Below are positions 10,516-20,975 of a stretch of DNA of 64,000 bases, in pieces. Location: NCBI GenBank assembly GCA_035048495.1, contig CM068546.1, positions 35,606,674-35,670,673 on the forward strand. The letters run 5' to 3'. A model generated the notes under the pieces. The model saw nothing but the letters and a program-made list of their open reading frames with translations. It ran no database searches and was not told the DNA's origin. Numbering within the stretch: position 1 is the stretch's first letter; each line of letters starts with the position of its first letter. The translations under genes were made by a program, and so were the position numbers. This DNA is from Euptelea pleiosperma. Its lineage: Eukaryota; Streptophyta; Magnoliopsida; Ranunculales; Eupteleaceae.

Positions 10516-11141
10516 TAGGGCTGCAACTCGGGCGGGTTGGGTCGGGTTGGAGTCACCCTAGCCCAACCCAACCTTAATGGCTGTCAACCCTAACCCAACC
10601 CAACATAAGGTCGGGTTAGTCGGGTTGGTCAGGTTGGTCAATTTCTTAACTTTTTTTATTGGTTGAAAATATTGTTAAATTTTTTCATATTAAAATAATT
10701 TATCAGTCAATACAATAACCGTTGTGCTAACTATTAAATAATAGCATAACTTCATTTTCAAAACTCGTGAAAGAAAACATGGTATTTTCATAATAACGGA
10801 AAAGTTTATTAACTCAAATGCATGTTAAAGTCATTAAAGTAATAACGAAAAACAATCGTTAGAGAAAAATACGATATTTTCACTATCAACCGATCACATA
10901 AAATGTCAAAATGTAGTTTCGATGACATTTGTAATATCACACAAAGGTTGTAGTTATTGAGGACAAACATCCATGGGTTGCTGCATTTGCCAAAATGTAA
11001 CTTGGCCCAACCCGATTTGATCGGGTTACCAAAAATTCGGCCCAAACCCAACCCAAGTTTTAAAAGGGCTAACCCAACCCAACCCTAATGTCGGGTTCAA
11101 CCCGTCGAGCTTGGGTTGAACCCGCCCAAGTTGCAACTCTA
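10516..11141. mobile_element. Non-autonomous hAT element (626 bp)
   Basis: The terminal inverted repeats are TAGGGCTGCAACTCGGGCGG at the left and the complement of CCGCCCAAGTTGCAACTCTA at the right. An exact 8-bp duplication, GCAACAAC, flanks it at 10508-10515 and 11142-11149. Both ends are rich in GGGTTGG/CCAACCC, the middle is AT-rich, and no transposase frame is present. The 8-bp duplication and TAGGG-type ends are diagnostic of hAT. Confidence 0.85.
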
Positions 11142-11282
11142 GCAACAACACTACTTATAGTGACCACCATTATTCCATTTTTTTTAAATCATTGTTAATT
11201 AGGAATAGATGTTCCACAAGGTCAGTTATTAATTAAGTGTACATGGGATGTCACTGCCAGGTGTAATGGGAGTGGTCTGATT

Positions 11283-11693
11283 CAAGGTTTAAAAAACGTT
11301 CGTTATAACGAAAATAACGGCCGTTATAACGGATTCGGACCTACCCCGTTATGTTATGGACCGTTAAAACGACCAAAAAATGACGGCCGTTATAACGAAA
11401 ATAACGACCGTTATTTTCTGGAAAATTTTGTAAAAAAAACGGCCGTTATTTTCATTTTTTTCAGTTATTTTTCCATTTTTTCCTGTTATTTTCTATTTTT
11501 GAAATTCAAATTTTGAATTTTTTCCTTTTTTTTTTCATTATTTTCTGTTATTTCCGTTTTTTGTTTCCATTATTTTCCTTTCTTTCTCATTATTTTCCGT
11601 TGTTGCCCCTGAGCGCTTTTTTTTTGTTATAACGGAAAAAACGGTAACGCCCCCACTCCGTTCTACCGTTATAATGGTCGCCTTTAAACCTTG
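11283..11693. mobile_element. AACGG-family MITE with target duplication
   Basis: Ends CAAGGTTTAAA and TTTAAACCTTG are inverted. The interior consists of CCGTTATAACGG-type units, with TTTGAAATTC and CCCCTGAGCG landmarks. GTCTGATT (or GGTCTGATT) flanks both sides (11275-11282 and 11694-11701). This is the reference member for a family with at least fifteen whole or partial copies here. Confidence 0.75.
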
Positions 11694-11701
11694 GTCTGAT
11701 T

Positions 11702-13290
11702 GACGACCGTTAATTTCTCGGATAATTGTAGTGTCCAGCGACCAATAAAGTCCTGACATGTGGACTTAGGTAAACGGGAGACCATGCCAACCGGGGGATA
11801 GATTCCCTAGGTGACATAATTCACTAATGTGGTCACCGGTTACATTCATGATGACATCATCACACTGATGCTAAAAGAAGCTATACCTCATTTGCGTCAA
11901 GATTTCTACTTTTGCATCTTGAAAATGAATAATATCTTTCTTTCTCTCCAATGTAAATCATTCCCTTGAGCGGAAGTGCTTTAGTTAGGTCGAGATGTGC
12001 AAAAGGATATCCTCCTCTTCTTCTTTTTTGACTTTTTGGCCGGCCAAAGGTTCCTCAATGCTAGTAACAGATAATGAGGAATATTGATTTTTGTAGTGCA
12101 AGGATAACAATAGGGACACTGATCGATGCCATAGCTCCTGGGTTACCATTCTAGCAATAAAACTGCAATCCAAGCCTTTAGCTTGATTGACAATGATGCT
12201 ATACTCATTTGACAGTGCTATGATGGCCCCGAAACGAATGGCTGGGATTGATGTCCTATGAGGTATCATCAAGGCTACAAGGGAAAAAAAATTCCCTGAC
12301 CCCTCCCAAAATGTCTGACAAGTACCCCTTGTTAATCACTTACCAAAGGCTTAACACAGGTTGGATTAACATTTTGGGTCCCCCGGGGCAAGTTTGAAGT
12401 CCCCCTCCCAAAATATCTGACAAGTACCCCTTGTTAATCACTGACCAAAGCCAGCCCCCGAATGTTTCTCGAGGGTACAATATATATTGGCCCAACAATA
12501 ATTGACATGGAACCAATTGAATGCATGCATGACATATTATTGCTTTTTCATTTGCTAAATAAGCATATTCTGATCACGTGAAGTTCCCAATAAGTTGGGG
12601 GAAAAGAAGGAACGAATAAACCTCTAGAGAAAAACTTTGATGTCCCCCTAAATATGTCACGTGTACGTCCCCCTCTTTTTCAACTATTAACTTTAGTGTA
12701 ATATCTCATGAAAGTCACTAGCTTCTCATCCTAGGGGTTTTAGTGTTCTAAACAAAATTATTAAGTTATATGCCTTCATCCTAGTAAAACTCTTATGATC
12801 AAAATTATCCAAAATACTCTTGTAGGGTAAAATATCACTAAAATAACTCCAGGATATCAACCAGTGATGTTAATTAATGATGATTTATGAAATTAATCTA
12901 GTGTCCCTACCATTTATTCATTTTATGTCCATGGAAAGATGAAGTTACAAAAAATTAATCTTAAGTTGAAAAATTACAAAAATATATCCTTCTAGGTAAA
13001 ATTATTGTCTGACCCCTATACGGGTAAAATTATCGTCTGACCCCTCTACGTAAAATTTTCGTTAATGATTGAACACGCAAGTAAGTTTTAATCTATCTCA
13101 GAAAAATTAAGCCCATAATTAAGCATAATAGGTCTCTATCCAAAGATCATTATGGACCTACATAAAGTTCATAACAATCTGGATCTAAGAAAATCCTGAG
13201 TATTACACAGCATCGTTAAGTAAGATCTTGACCATTAATAATAACTTGATCAAGTAAAAAGGATTTTTTATTAACTTTTTGTTTCATGTA
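11702..13290. other. Intergenic with old duplicated and C-rich repeat segments
   Basis: 11880-12270 is a diverged relative of 840-1060 and 5320-5560 (shared GGCCGGCCAAAGGTTCC and GCCATAGCTCCT). 12295-12480 holds two copies of a segment with CTGACAAGTACCCCTTGTTAA. 12620-12690 and 12995-13060 hold C-rich TIR-like ends (GATGTCCCCCTAAATATG, GTCTGACCCCT). No gene is supported. Confidence 0.4.
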
Positions 13291-13294
13291 CAAA

Positions 13295-13600
13295 GCGAAT
13301 GGAGAATACATAAACCATCTATTCCTTCATTGTAAGAGCTTGTGTGTGTAGCAAGTTTGGAGCTTTTTTCAACTTTAGGTATATGTTGGACTCCTCTTAG
13401 GGTCGTCATTGACATTTTTACGAGCTCCTCTACTTATATTTCCTTTGCAGTTCTATGGGGATTGTGGAAGGAGATGAATCAGAGAGATTTTGAAAAGAAA
13501 TGAAGAAGAGTTTCTTGCTATCATCTTTAACATTAAAGCTCTTATGTTTATGTGGTTTAAGCTTTTTAAGGAGCTTAAAAGGCTTTTCTTTAAAGATTTT
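13295..13600 (+). mobile_element. LINE relic (zf-RVT-like C-terminal fragment)
   Basis: In one frame this reads YKANGEYINHLFLHC, the signature of the zf-RVT domain at the end of plant L1-type reverse transcriptases. After a frameshift or stop near 13338 it continues with WTPLRVVIDIF and LWGLWKEMNQRDFE, matching the usual tryptophan-rich WKERN region. The frame is broken and no upstream reverse transcriptase is present, so it is a dead fragment. Confidence 0.55.
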
Positions 13601-14177
13601 GTATATAAGGAATCTATAGATTATCTGAGAGGATCAATTTTCATTAGGCATAGAAAACAATCTTCAAGGCAGTACTACTCATCTCAAATGGTAGGTCATG
13701 CTCGTACTCATTCCCCTTTCGGCCATCTTTTTCCCAAACGTATTTTTCTACGAACAACATCGTAGGAACCGTGAGCAAGCAGTGTTGATACCCGTAACCA
13801 CATCTAAAGGCAAGGATCTCTTATCCATGGTTTAAAAAACAGCCAGTTATAATGGATTCGGACCTACGTACCCTGTTACGTTATGTACCGTTTCAATGCT
13901 CTGAAAATACGGTCTCGTGATGAATTAGGTGAAGTACTATTTCCACTGATTCAAGTTGTATTGTGTGTTCAAGGTGGGGTGTATGGGGCCCAATCCAGAT
14001 ACTAAAATTTATCATGAACCCAGGTTCAAGATTCATCTCATTATTTCGTTGAGATAAGAAGAGATATATTCCTTTTTTATTAGGAGTATCTTTTACTAAA
14101 ATTTATCATGAACCCAGGATCAATCTCATTATTTGGTTGTGATAAGAAGAGATATATTCCCTTTGATATTTCGGAGG

Positions 14178-14196
14178 GGGAGAGAGAGAGAGAGAG
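14178..14196 (+). promoter_or_regulatory. (GA)n tract upstream of small gene 4
   Basis: About nine GA units, only about 35 bp before the TATA box, closer than in the other copies. Confidence 0.35.
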
Positions 14197-14228
14197 TATG
14201 TGAAGTAACCCAGCTTGGACATGCAAGT

Positions 14229-14236
14229 TATATAAA
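14229..14236 (+). promoter_or_regulatory. TATA box of small gene 4
   Basis: TATATAAA followed by GGGTTTAGG, 84 bp before the ATG. The leader retains AAAACTAACCAGTTAAA and TTGTTGTGCAG, as in copies 1 and 3. Confidence 0.6.
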
Positions 14237-14312
14237 GGGTTTAGGCCTCTCTAACTTAGTGCAAGTGTAAGCAAAACTAACCAGTTAAATTGTTGTGCAG
14301 TTTTTACCTAGA

Positions 14313-14561
14313 ATGGATCCGTCATCCAAACTTGCTAAAGTGGGAATAGAAGGCTTTGCTTTACTTGAGGGGTGGCGGAAGGAGAGGCGTCCTCGTGGAC
14401 CTCAAACTCATCATCATCTTCAACCTCAACCTCCATTAATGGTAGCACAAATACCCCCTAAAAAAGGATCAATAGATTGCTATCAGGCAGCCCTAATGTA
14501 TAAAGGTACGGTCATTGCAGATTTCCGTGACAACAAACCACTTCGTAAGCCTTATTACTAG
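14313..14561 (+). CDS. Small tandem-family protein, copy 4 (82 aa, unknown function)
   Basis: Fourth paralogue and the longest, function unknown. MDPSSKLAKVGIEGFALLE leads into a long linker rich in histidine, proline and glutamine (THHHLQPQPP). The C-terminal block is AQIPPKKGSIDCYQAALMYK, then VIADF and the ending KPLRKPYY. The final tyrosines extend the KPLRKP end seen in the others. The start was chosen at the ATG shared with copies 1 and 3. Downstream, the 3' region has been invaded by a SINE-like element and carries a 56-bp tandem repeat. Confidence 0.7.
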   Translation: MDPSSKLAKVGIEGFALLEGWRKERRPRGPQTHHHLQPQPPLMVAQIPPKKGSIDCYQAALMYKGTVIADFRDNKPLRKPYY

Positions 14562-14629
14562 CTAGCCTCTCCTCTACTTGTGTACTCTATATCCCTCTTG
14601 TATTATACAAGTTTGAGCAGTTTGGTCAC

Positions 14630-14783
14630 TTTTTTTTTTTTTAATCACGGGGTATCCGGGTCTATTAGAGCACCCAACCAAGTCCCCGCAGACACCGGTT
14701 ATATTAAGGTCACCGTCCACACCGCATCGGGCAAAGCTGGGCAAGCCCCGGTTGCTGGCTAGTCCCAAAGGAGATGATGGGGT
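14630..14783 (-). mobile_element. SINE-like element in the 3' region of copy 4
   Basis: It starts on the plus strand with a T run, then CACGGGGTATCCGGG and TTAGAGCACCCAAC, which match the SINE at 7681 (GTGGGTATCCGGG, TTAGAGCACCCAAC). The rest diverges, and no clear target duplication was found. Confidence 0.5.
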
Positions 14784-14800
14784 TTGTACTTAGTGCTTTT

Positions 14801-14960
14801 GTATTATAGAAGTTAGATCAGCCATCTTTTCTCTCTCTATGTACTATTACCCTCTTGTATTATAGAAGTTAGATCAGCCATCTTTTCTCTCTCCATGTAC
14901 TATTACCCTCTTGTATTATAGAAGTTAGATCAGTCATGTTACCTTGTAAAATCTCTCTCT
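14801..14960 (+). repeat. 56-bp tandem repeat, about 2.8 copies
   Basis: GTATTATAGAAGTTAGATCA occurs at 14801, 14857 and 14913, spaced exactly 56 bp apart and separated by CT-rich and TGTACTATTACCCTCTT sequence. The same motif occurs once or twice after each of the other small genes, so this is a local multiplication of a conserved 3' UTR segment. Confidence 0.8.
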
Positions 14961-14999
14961 CTCTCTCTCTCTACAATTCCAATGGTGGTGTTTTCGCCC

Positions 15000-15290
15000 A
15001 TGGTTTTAACCAAAGTTCATAAGTGGCCGATATAACGGTATAACGACTGGGGTCGTTACTGTTTTTCCCGTTATGATGGATTGTAATGCACAGTGGCAAA
15101 AATGGGAAAATAAAGGGAAAACGGCGTTAAAATTCAATAAAATTTATAACAGAAAAATAACGGAAATAACCGACGTATTTTAATGGCCGTTATTTTCTGA
15201 GCGTTAAAATGGTACATAACGTAACGAGGTGGTCCAAATCTGTTACAACTGGACATTTTTAAACCATGGTTTTAAAAACAACTGTTATAA
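15000..15290. mobile_element. AACGG-family copy
   Basis: Starts CCATGGTTTTAACCAAAG and ends TTTTTAAACCATGG, with interior GGTATAACG, GGGGTCGTTACTG and GGTACATAACGTAACG units. Adjacent partial sequence continues to about 15610. Confidence 0.55.
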
Positions 15291-15609
15291 TTAAAATTAA
15301 TTGCCTTATAACAGTGATGAATCAATCACCCCCGTTAGGTTATAAAGGAACTAACGGGTCTAAATATAATGATCTCTTTTAACTATTATTCGTGTTTGTT
15401 ATAACGACCATGTCATTACACCACCGATCCAATCCAAAAATGCATGGTCTTGGGCCGAGATCACTGTTTCCCTGGGAAGTCTCACTTCATCTCGGGGAGA
15501 TCATATGCACTGATCCCGTTCTGGATCGGGCTATCCGGAAGGGGATCAAAGCCCACCGAGCCGGCCTCCAAACCATGGGTGTTATTCACTACAGTAAACC
15601 GTTATAAAA

Positions 15610-16364
15610 GTAGGAGCTTTCACTAATTAACCTCTTACTACTTTAAATCAGATATATTGCATAATTTTTACTATAAGAAAATAAACCATATACTTTAATT
15701 TAAAAATAATATAATAATTTTAAAGTAATATGGTAGAAAGCTTAAAACCGTTCACAGTTATAATTAATGGGAAAACGACTATTATGTTAATTGCATACTT
15801 TGATCTTCATGGTAGGTCGTCCTTCCCTTTCGCAAGTGGATCACGTGTACAAATCACCACCATTGGATCCCTTGGCCACAGACAAAATCACTTCAATGCA
15901 TCTTCCAATAACAAAGAAGAATATAAATTTAACTCTATAACTAACCGAAACGTTCACAGCCCCAACATGATGGCATCTATATATATCAGTTGTTACGAAT
16001 AGTTTTTCTGTAACCGTTGGATTTAACTGAAGATGGTAGGTCATATTTAATAATTAAGATTAATCTTCTTTCCAGCTGAACTGGTCAAGGATTGGCCAAG
16101 GACTATAATCACTGCTTAAAACTTTTAAATAAGAAGTTTTTTTTTATTTAAGTCCAGGACCTCGATCAACGGTTGAAGATGGTTATGAGAGAGAGAGAGA
16201 GAGTTTAATTAAATGGAAGGTTATGAATCGATAGAAACTACTAAACGTTTGGTCCAAATAAATGTAGATTTATTGTAATAAATTAAGCAAATATGAGTAT
16301 AAATAACATAGTTTGTGCGAAAGGTTGTAGGTTCAATTCCACCTTCCTAATAAAAATAAAAGAA
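15610..16364. other. Intergenic upstream of the polygalacturonase
   Basis: AT-rich. It includes a (GA)n tract at about 16188-16204. No TATA box could be assigned with confidence and no gene is supported. Confidence 0.4.
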
Positions 16365-18911
16365 ATGGTGACCTTCACCCAGAATTTTCTAGCCGTTTAT
16401 TTACTAAGTATGCTTATTTGTACCACTCTTGCCACATTTCCAATACACAATGCTCTGGCCCTTGGATCCATTTCACCAAGAGCGTTCAGACCTGCTCCAG
16501 CCCCACAAGTCGATTCATCAAGACCAGCTCTGGCCCCTAAAACCGCTTTCCCAAGAGCGTTCGGACCAGTTCCAGCCCCAGGTGCCGATACATCGAGACC
16601 AGCTCTGGCACCTATAGCCGCTTCACCAAGAGAGTTTGGAGCAGCTCCAGCCCCAGAAATCGATTCATCGAGAGTAGCGCTGGCTCCTGGAGCCACTTCA
16701 CCAGGACTATTTGATGTGACCAACTACGGAGCAATAGCTGATGGGAAGACGGAGAATCATTTGGTGAGTTTAACAACGGATTTGGGTGCCAACGACAATT
16801 TTAGATCAGAAATTTTTTGCTGCCAACAATAATTAGCAGTGAAAATCGATGCTAGGGGTTTATAATCGTTACATTTTAGTCTTTTTCATGGGTTGATTTT
16901 CAACCGTGGGATTCTAGCTTTATTTTGAGGTACTCGGATCCAATGGTTAGAAATTACCAATGAGGCTGAATTTTGGCCTGTTAGTCCACCTAGGGATGAG
17001 CCAAACATCCATACGGTCATTAGTCTCTGAGAGTGCCACGTGGTGTTTTTAGGTTGTGCCCAGACGCTTGGATAAAAACCTGCCAGGATAAAAAAAATTC
17101 TGGCCCCTGCATAAAAAAAATACCCTTAATTTTTTCTTTTTTATCTAATTTTCTCAGCGTAGGAGGACGACCTGTTTAGAATTAATCAATTTAATAAGTG
17201 ATATCCCCTTTGCCTTTGCAGGCATTCTCAGCTGCATGGAGTGTTGCATGTAAATATGCTGGTAATTCAGCAACCTTTTTGATCCCCGAAGGGACATTCT
17301 TAGTCGATCCGATCGAGTTCAGTGGCCCTTGCTATAACAATAAGTCTCCAAATATTGAGATAAGAGGAACATTGATTGCTCCCACAAGGCTCGATGCCTT
17401 CACCGATAATTTCTGGATTATGTTCCAATTATTGAATCAGTTTAATCTAACTGGAGCCGGTACCGGAGTATTGGATGGTCAGGGAGAACACTCCTGGGCA
17501 CATGCTGGTTGTTCCACTCGAGAAAAATGCCAGAACAATCCTTGTGTTAAGTTTCATCATCATCCTCTATGCATTTTCGATACTATTTTTGGAACGTAAA
17601 TCCTATTTCGTCATTCGAATAGTACTAATTGAGAATTGTTTATGCAGTCAGTGAGATTCAACCAAATTTCAGGTGGGACAATCAGCGAGATCGCTCTGTT
17701 GAATAGTAAGGGCTTCCATATTAGCTTCTTATACACCGAAAATGTTCTTGTCCATGATATCACCATCACGGCCCCTGGGAACAGTCCCAACACCGACGGC
17801 ATCCACATTGGTGATTCCACTAACATCAACATCACTTCGTCAAAAATCGGTGTGGGCGATGATTGCGTCTCCATTGGACCGGGTACCACCAACATCACCA
17901 TCTCTAATGTTAACTGTGGACCGGGCCACGGCATCAGGTATAATATCTGTGCTAATTAAACTCATGCAATTACCATATTAATGAAGTATCTCAAAATTAT
18001 ACCGTACACGTGGCCCATGACACATTGATCTTGCTTAAAAATTGAAAATTTTCCCTTTTGTAATCTCGCAGTGTGGGCAGCCTTGGAAAGTATCAGAATG
18101 AGAAGGACGTGGTCGGGGTGATTGTGAAGAACTGCACCTTCAATGGCACAGACAATGGGGTCAGGATCAAGACTTGGGCCGATGCATTATCGGCAAATAA
18201 GGCTGCTAATTTAACCTTCGAGGATATCAAAATGATCAATGTCTCAAACCCCATTATCATAGATCAAGAGTATTGTCCAGGCCATTATTGTTCTTCTAAT
18301 AAGGTAAGTATTTAAGTCTAACATGCATGATATTATGATTACAGTTCGGCTTGCCTGAGAAATTTTTTGAAGCGGCAGGGTTTTTGAAGCGGGGATCATG
18401 GCGCCAATGATAGCGCACTGCATATACCCATGGTTTAGGCTTTAATTAAGTTTTGAAAAGACTACTTAAAAAGTAACCATGGTACATGCGGCGCTCGATC
18501 TTTGCCGCATGATCGCCGCTTCAAAAAAATTCTCGGCATGCCTCACCCATTTGATGAGGAGAGGCCTTAACCCAAGGGTTGAGGAAATTAAGGTTTTCGG
18601 TTATGGTTAGGAAGAAAAGTAGTAATTAACGCATGCATTTATCTAAACTTACCAATGGGATTTGTCCCCTGGCCCTCTGTGCACAGCCGTCGGTTGTGAT
18701 GATCAGCGACGTAAATTTCAAGAACATCAGTGGGACCTCAAACACCCAGTCAGCAGTAACTCTGTTGTGCAGTTCAGGTGTGCCTTGCAAGAACGTAGGA
18801 CTCAAGGATATCAATCTGACCAACATCAACGGTGATGGCCCCACTAAATCCGAATGCTTGAATGTGAATGGAACATCTTCTGGCGTGAAGAACCCAATCC
18901 CATGCTTCTAA
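16365..18911 (+). CDS. GH28 polygalacturonase with repetitive N-terminal extension (489 aa)
   Basis: Hydrolyses alpha-1,4 galacturonan in pectin; predicted secreted to the cell wall. Proposed exons are 16365-16763, 17222-17545, 17648-17937, 18072-18303 and 18687-18911, all with GT-AG borders and consistent phase. Residues 1 to about 25 form a signal peptide. Residues 38-112 are three 25-residue proline/alanine repeats. The GH28 domain follows from FDVTNYGAIADGKT. The four hallmark motifs are present: NTDG (289-292), GDDC (311-314), GHG (334-336) and RIK (369-371), so it should be active. The gene resembles the pollen exo-polygalacturonase clade (short, five exons), but that assignment is inference. 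An in-frame ATG at 16293 would lengthen the N-terminus, but 16365 gives a direct signal peptide. Intron 1 holds an ATACGG-family arm and intron 4 a MITE. Confidence 0.85.
16476..16700 (+). repeat. Three 75-bp coding repeats in the polygalacturonase
   Basis: Each unit encodes P-R-(A/E)-F, then PAPAP or PVPAP, then a (D)(S/T)SR(P/V)ALAP segment. PR starts at residues 38, 63 and 88, exactly 25 apart. The units lie between the signal peptide and the catalytic domain. Confidence 0.85.
16900..17060. repeat. ATACGG-family arm in polygalacturonase intron 1
   Basis: It carries TAGTCCACCTAGGGATGAGC, AAACATCCATACGGTCAT and GTGCCACGTGG. Only one arm is recognisable. Confidence 0.5.
18348..18542. mobile_element. 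MITE in polygalacturonase intron 4
   Basis: Imperfect inverted ends of about 28 bp: GGCTTGCCTGAGAAATTTTT at the left and the complement of AAAAAAATTCTCGGCATGCC at the right, each followed inward by GAAGCGGC. The internal CCATGG arms also pair. No ORF. Confidence 0.6.
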
Positions 18912-20450
18912 TAATAACGCGATCACTTAGATGCTATGTCTACTATTGTACACTGTGCATGATGAGACTAGGAAATGTTCAAGTTTAACAAATTTTGGTT
19001 AACGGCCGTTTTTTAACCATGTGTGATTCAGGTCCTTTCATCCTAACTTCTAGTCTTATTCTTGATTACTGGCATATGGTATGGATTTCCATGTTTCCAA
19101 ACATTTCTAAATTTAAAAATGAACTAAATAGCAAGGTGCGTAGGTGAATGTCATGTGCATGGCAGCCAGAGTTTTTGCTTTAAAATAGTAAATAGCTATG
19201 TAGATTTAGATTGGGATTTGTATTAAATTAATATATAATCAATATTGAAGGATATTAAGGGTCCGTTTGCCAACACAGTGGAAGTAATAAGTTGTTTGAA
19301 AGCAAAAATACGTTTCGCTGAGCTCGGTGAGAATGACTATAATCTATAAGCAATATATAACAACATGTGGCACACAAAAGATAGGAGGTAGTAGGAACCA
19401 ACCACTCGGTGATTCCTACGTCTCAATGTGGCCCAGGAATGACAACCATCCGATCTACTGCATTCTTCTATATGGCTCAAGAATCTGGAGAGAAAAAAAA
19501 AACTAAGATATCATATGGTTGTACAAGCAAATTTTCACTTCCAATCTGGTGTTGAGACTCCTCCGAACCTATTTTGAATAGACACGGCTTCATCTCTAGT
19601 ATCCCAGATCTAATGGTGGGGATTGAATCATACTGCATTTTGAAGCTCTTTCCCGCACAACAAAAATTCGTTTATGATGATTTTGGTGCCCATTAACCGT
19701 ACTGATGTGTTAGCCTACCATTGTTGTATATAAACATGAAAAATTAGTCTGATTGGTTTTCTCCACCCATATATTTTAGTATTTTTTAGGATTGATTCTA
19801 GCTGTTGGATTCAAGCATGTTTTTTGCATATTTTTTGGGTACTTGATACAACGGCTAGCAATTATCAATCAGACTGATTTTTGGTATGTAGATACACCAA
19901 AGGGTGGGTTAAACATCCATGCGTTTTGTTAGCCCAAAAAAGTGAGCTATGTGGGGTTACAAGAGCCCTCTGCATCGACTGCATTCAAAGACCTCTGCAT
20001 CTAAATTTTTTCCAAGGACGACAATAGAGACAATGACCACTCGGACGAAGTTGAAAGATATTATTAAAACTGGGACATCTTTAATTATGTTGCAAATGTG
20101 GTCAGACCAAGGTTCTAAAACTCGGAACTAGAACTCGACTCGGAAGTTAATTGGGTCAAGTCACCTCGATGACTCGGGAGTCAACTCAGCGAGTCATTAA
20201 ATTGATTATTATATATTGAAATATATAAAAATAATATTTATTAAGAAAAACTTTGAAAATAGAAAAAAATACAAAAAATATTTAGAAATTCAGAAAAACA
20301 AATTGAGTTCCAAGTCGACTCGGCTTTTAAATGGTTGACTCGGATGAGGTTTGAGTCTACTCAACCCAGGGCCATCTCGACACAAGTTGGGGCCTAAAGC
20401 AAAAACTCTAAATGGGGTTTAATCATTCACAGCATTAGAGGGTGAGATTT

Positions 20451-20484
<34 letters not shown>

Positions 20485-20796
20485 ACATAAAGAGTCAATC
20501 CCGTAATAGAGTGCCCAGTCCATAGAGAGGACAAAACTAATTTTCAAAACACGTGGCGAGTGATTATAGTTAGATATATATTTAACAATAAAAAATTTGG
20601 GGCCTTATATCATTTGGTGGCCTAAGGCGACCCGCCTTACTCGCCTTATGCTTGAGGCCTTGACTCAATCGATTTTCCGAGTCAACTCGGCAAGGTATGC
20701 AAATCCGATATTGTATGCCGAGTCGACTTGAAATACAATCAAGTCGAGTTGAGTCGACTCAGCGAGTTTTAAAACAATGATGCTATTTATTATTAA
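18912..20796. other. Intergenic repeat mosaic
   Basis: It contains the polygalacturonase 3' region, then an ATACGG-related segment (19735-19930) and a fragment resembling the ends of the 1.36 kb element (CTCTGCATCTAAATTTTTTCC near 19995). At about 20105-20778 there is a candidate TIR element whose ends are GGTTCTAAAACTCGG and the complement of CGAGTTTTAAAAC, rich in GAGTCGACTC. A (GA)n tract lies at 20455-20484. No gene. Confidence 0.4.
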
Positions 20797-20975
20797 CTAG
20801 TGGGTGGCCCGTGCCCACGGCACTCCCCGACAAAGCATTTGTCCAAATTGGGTGTGAGTGGCCGAGATCCATTGTCCAATTCCAAATAAGATGTCAGCCA
20901 TTGATATATGGAGCCAATAATAGGGGGAGACAATTGAGCTTATTTGTTATATATATATATATATATATTAAAGTA
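20797..20975 (-). mobile_element. Small Helitron-like element
   Basis: On the minus strand it ends with a CCGTGGGCACGG hairpin, about 8 nt, then CTAG followed by T, the classic Helitron 3' terminus. Related sequence, in the plus orientation, is at 33800, 34490, 35345 and 61741. The 5' end is blurred by a (TA)n run. Confidence 0.55.

Noticed and set aside
16397..16723. Long minus-strand ORF opposite polygalacturonase exon 1
   Set aside because: It mirrors the 75-bp coding repeats; the plus strand has signal peptide, domain and splice logic.
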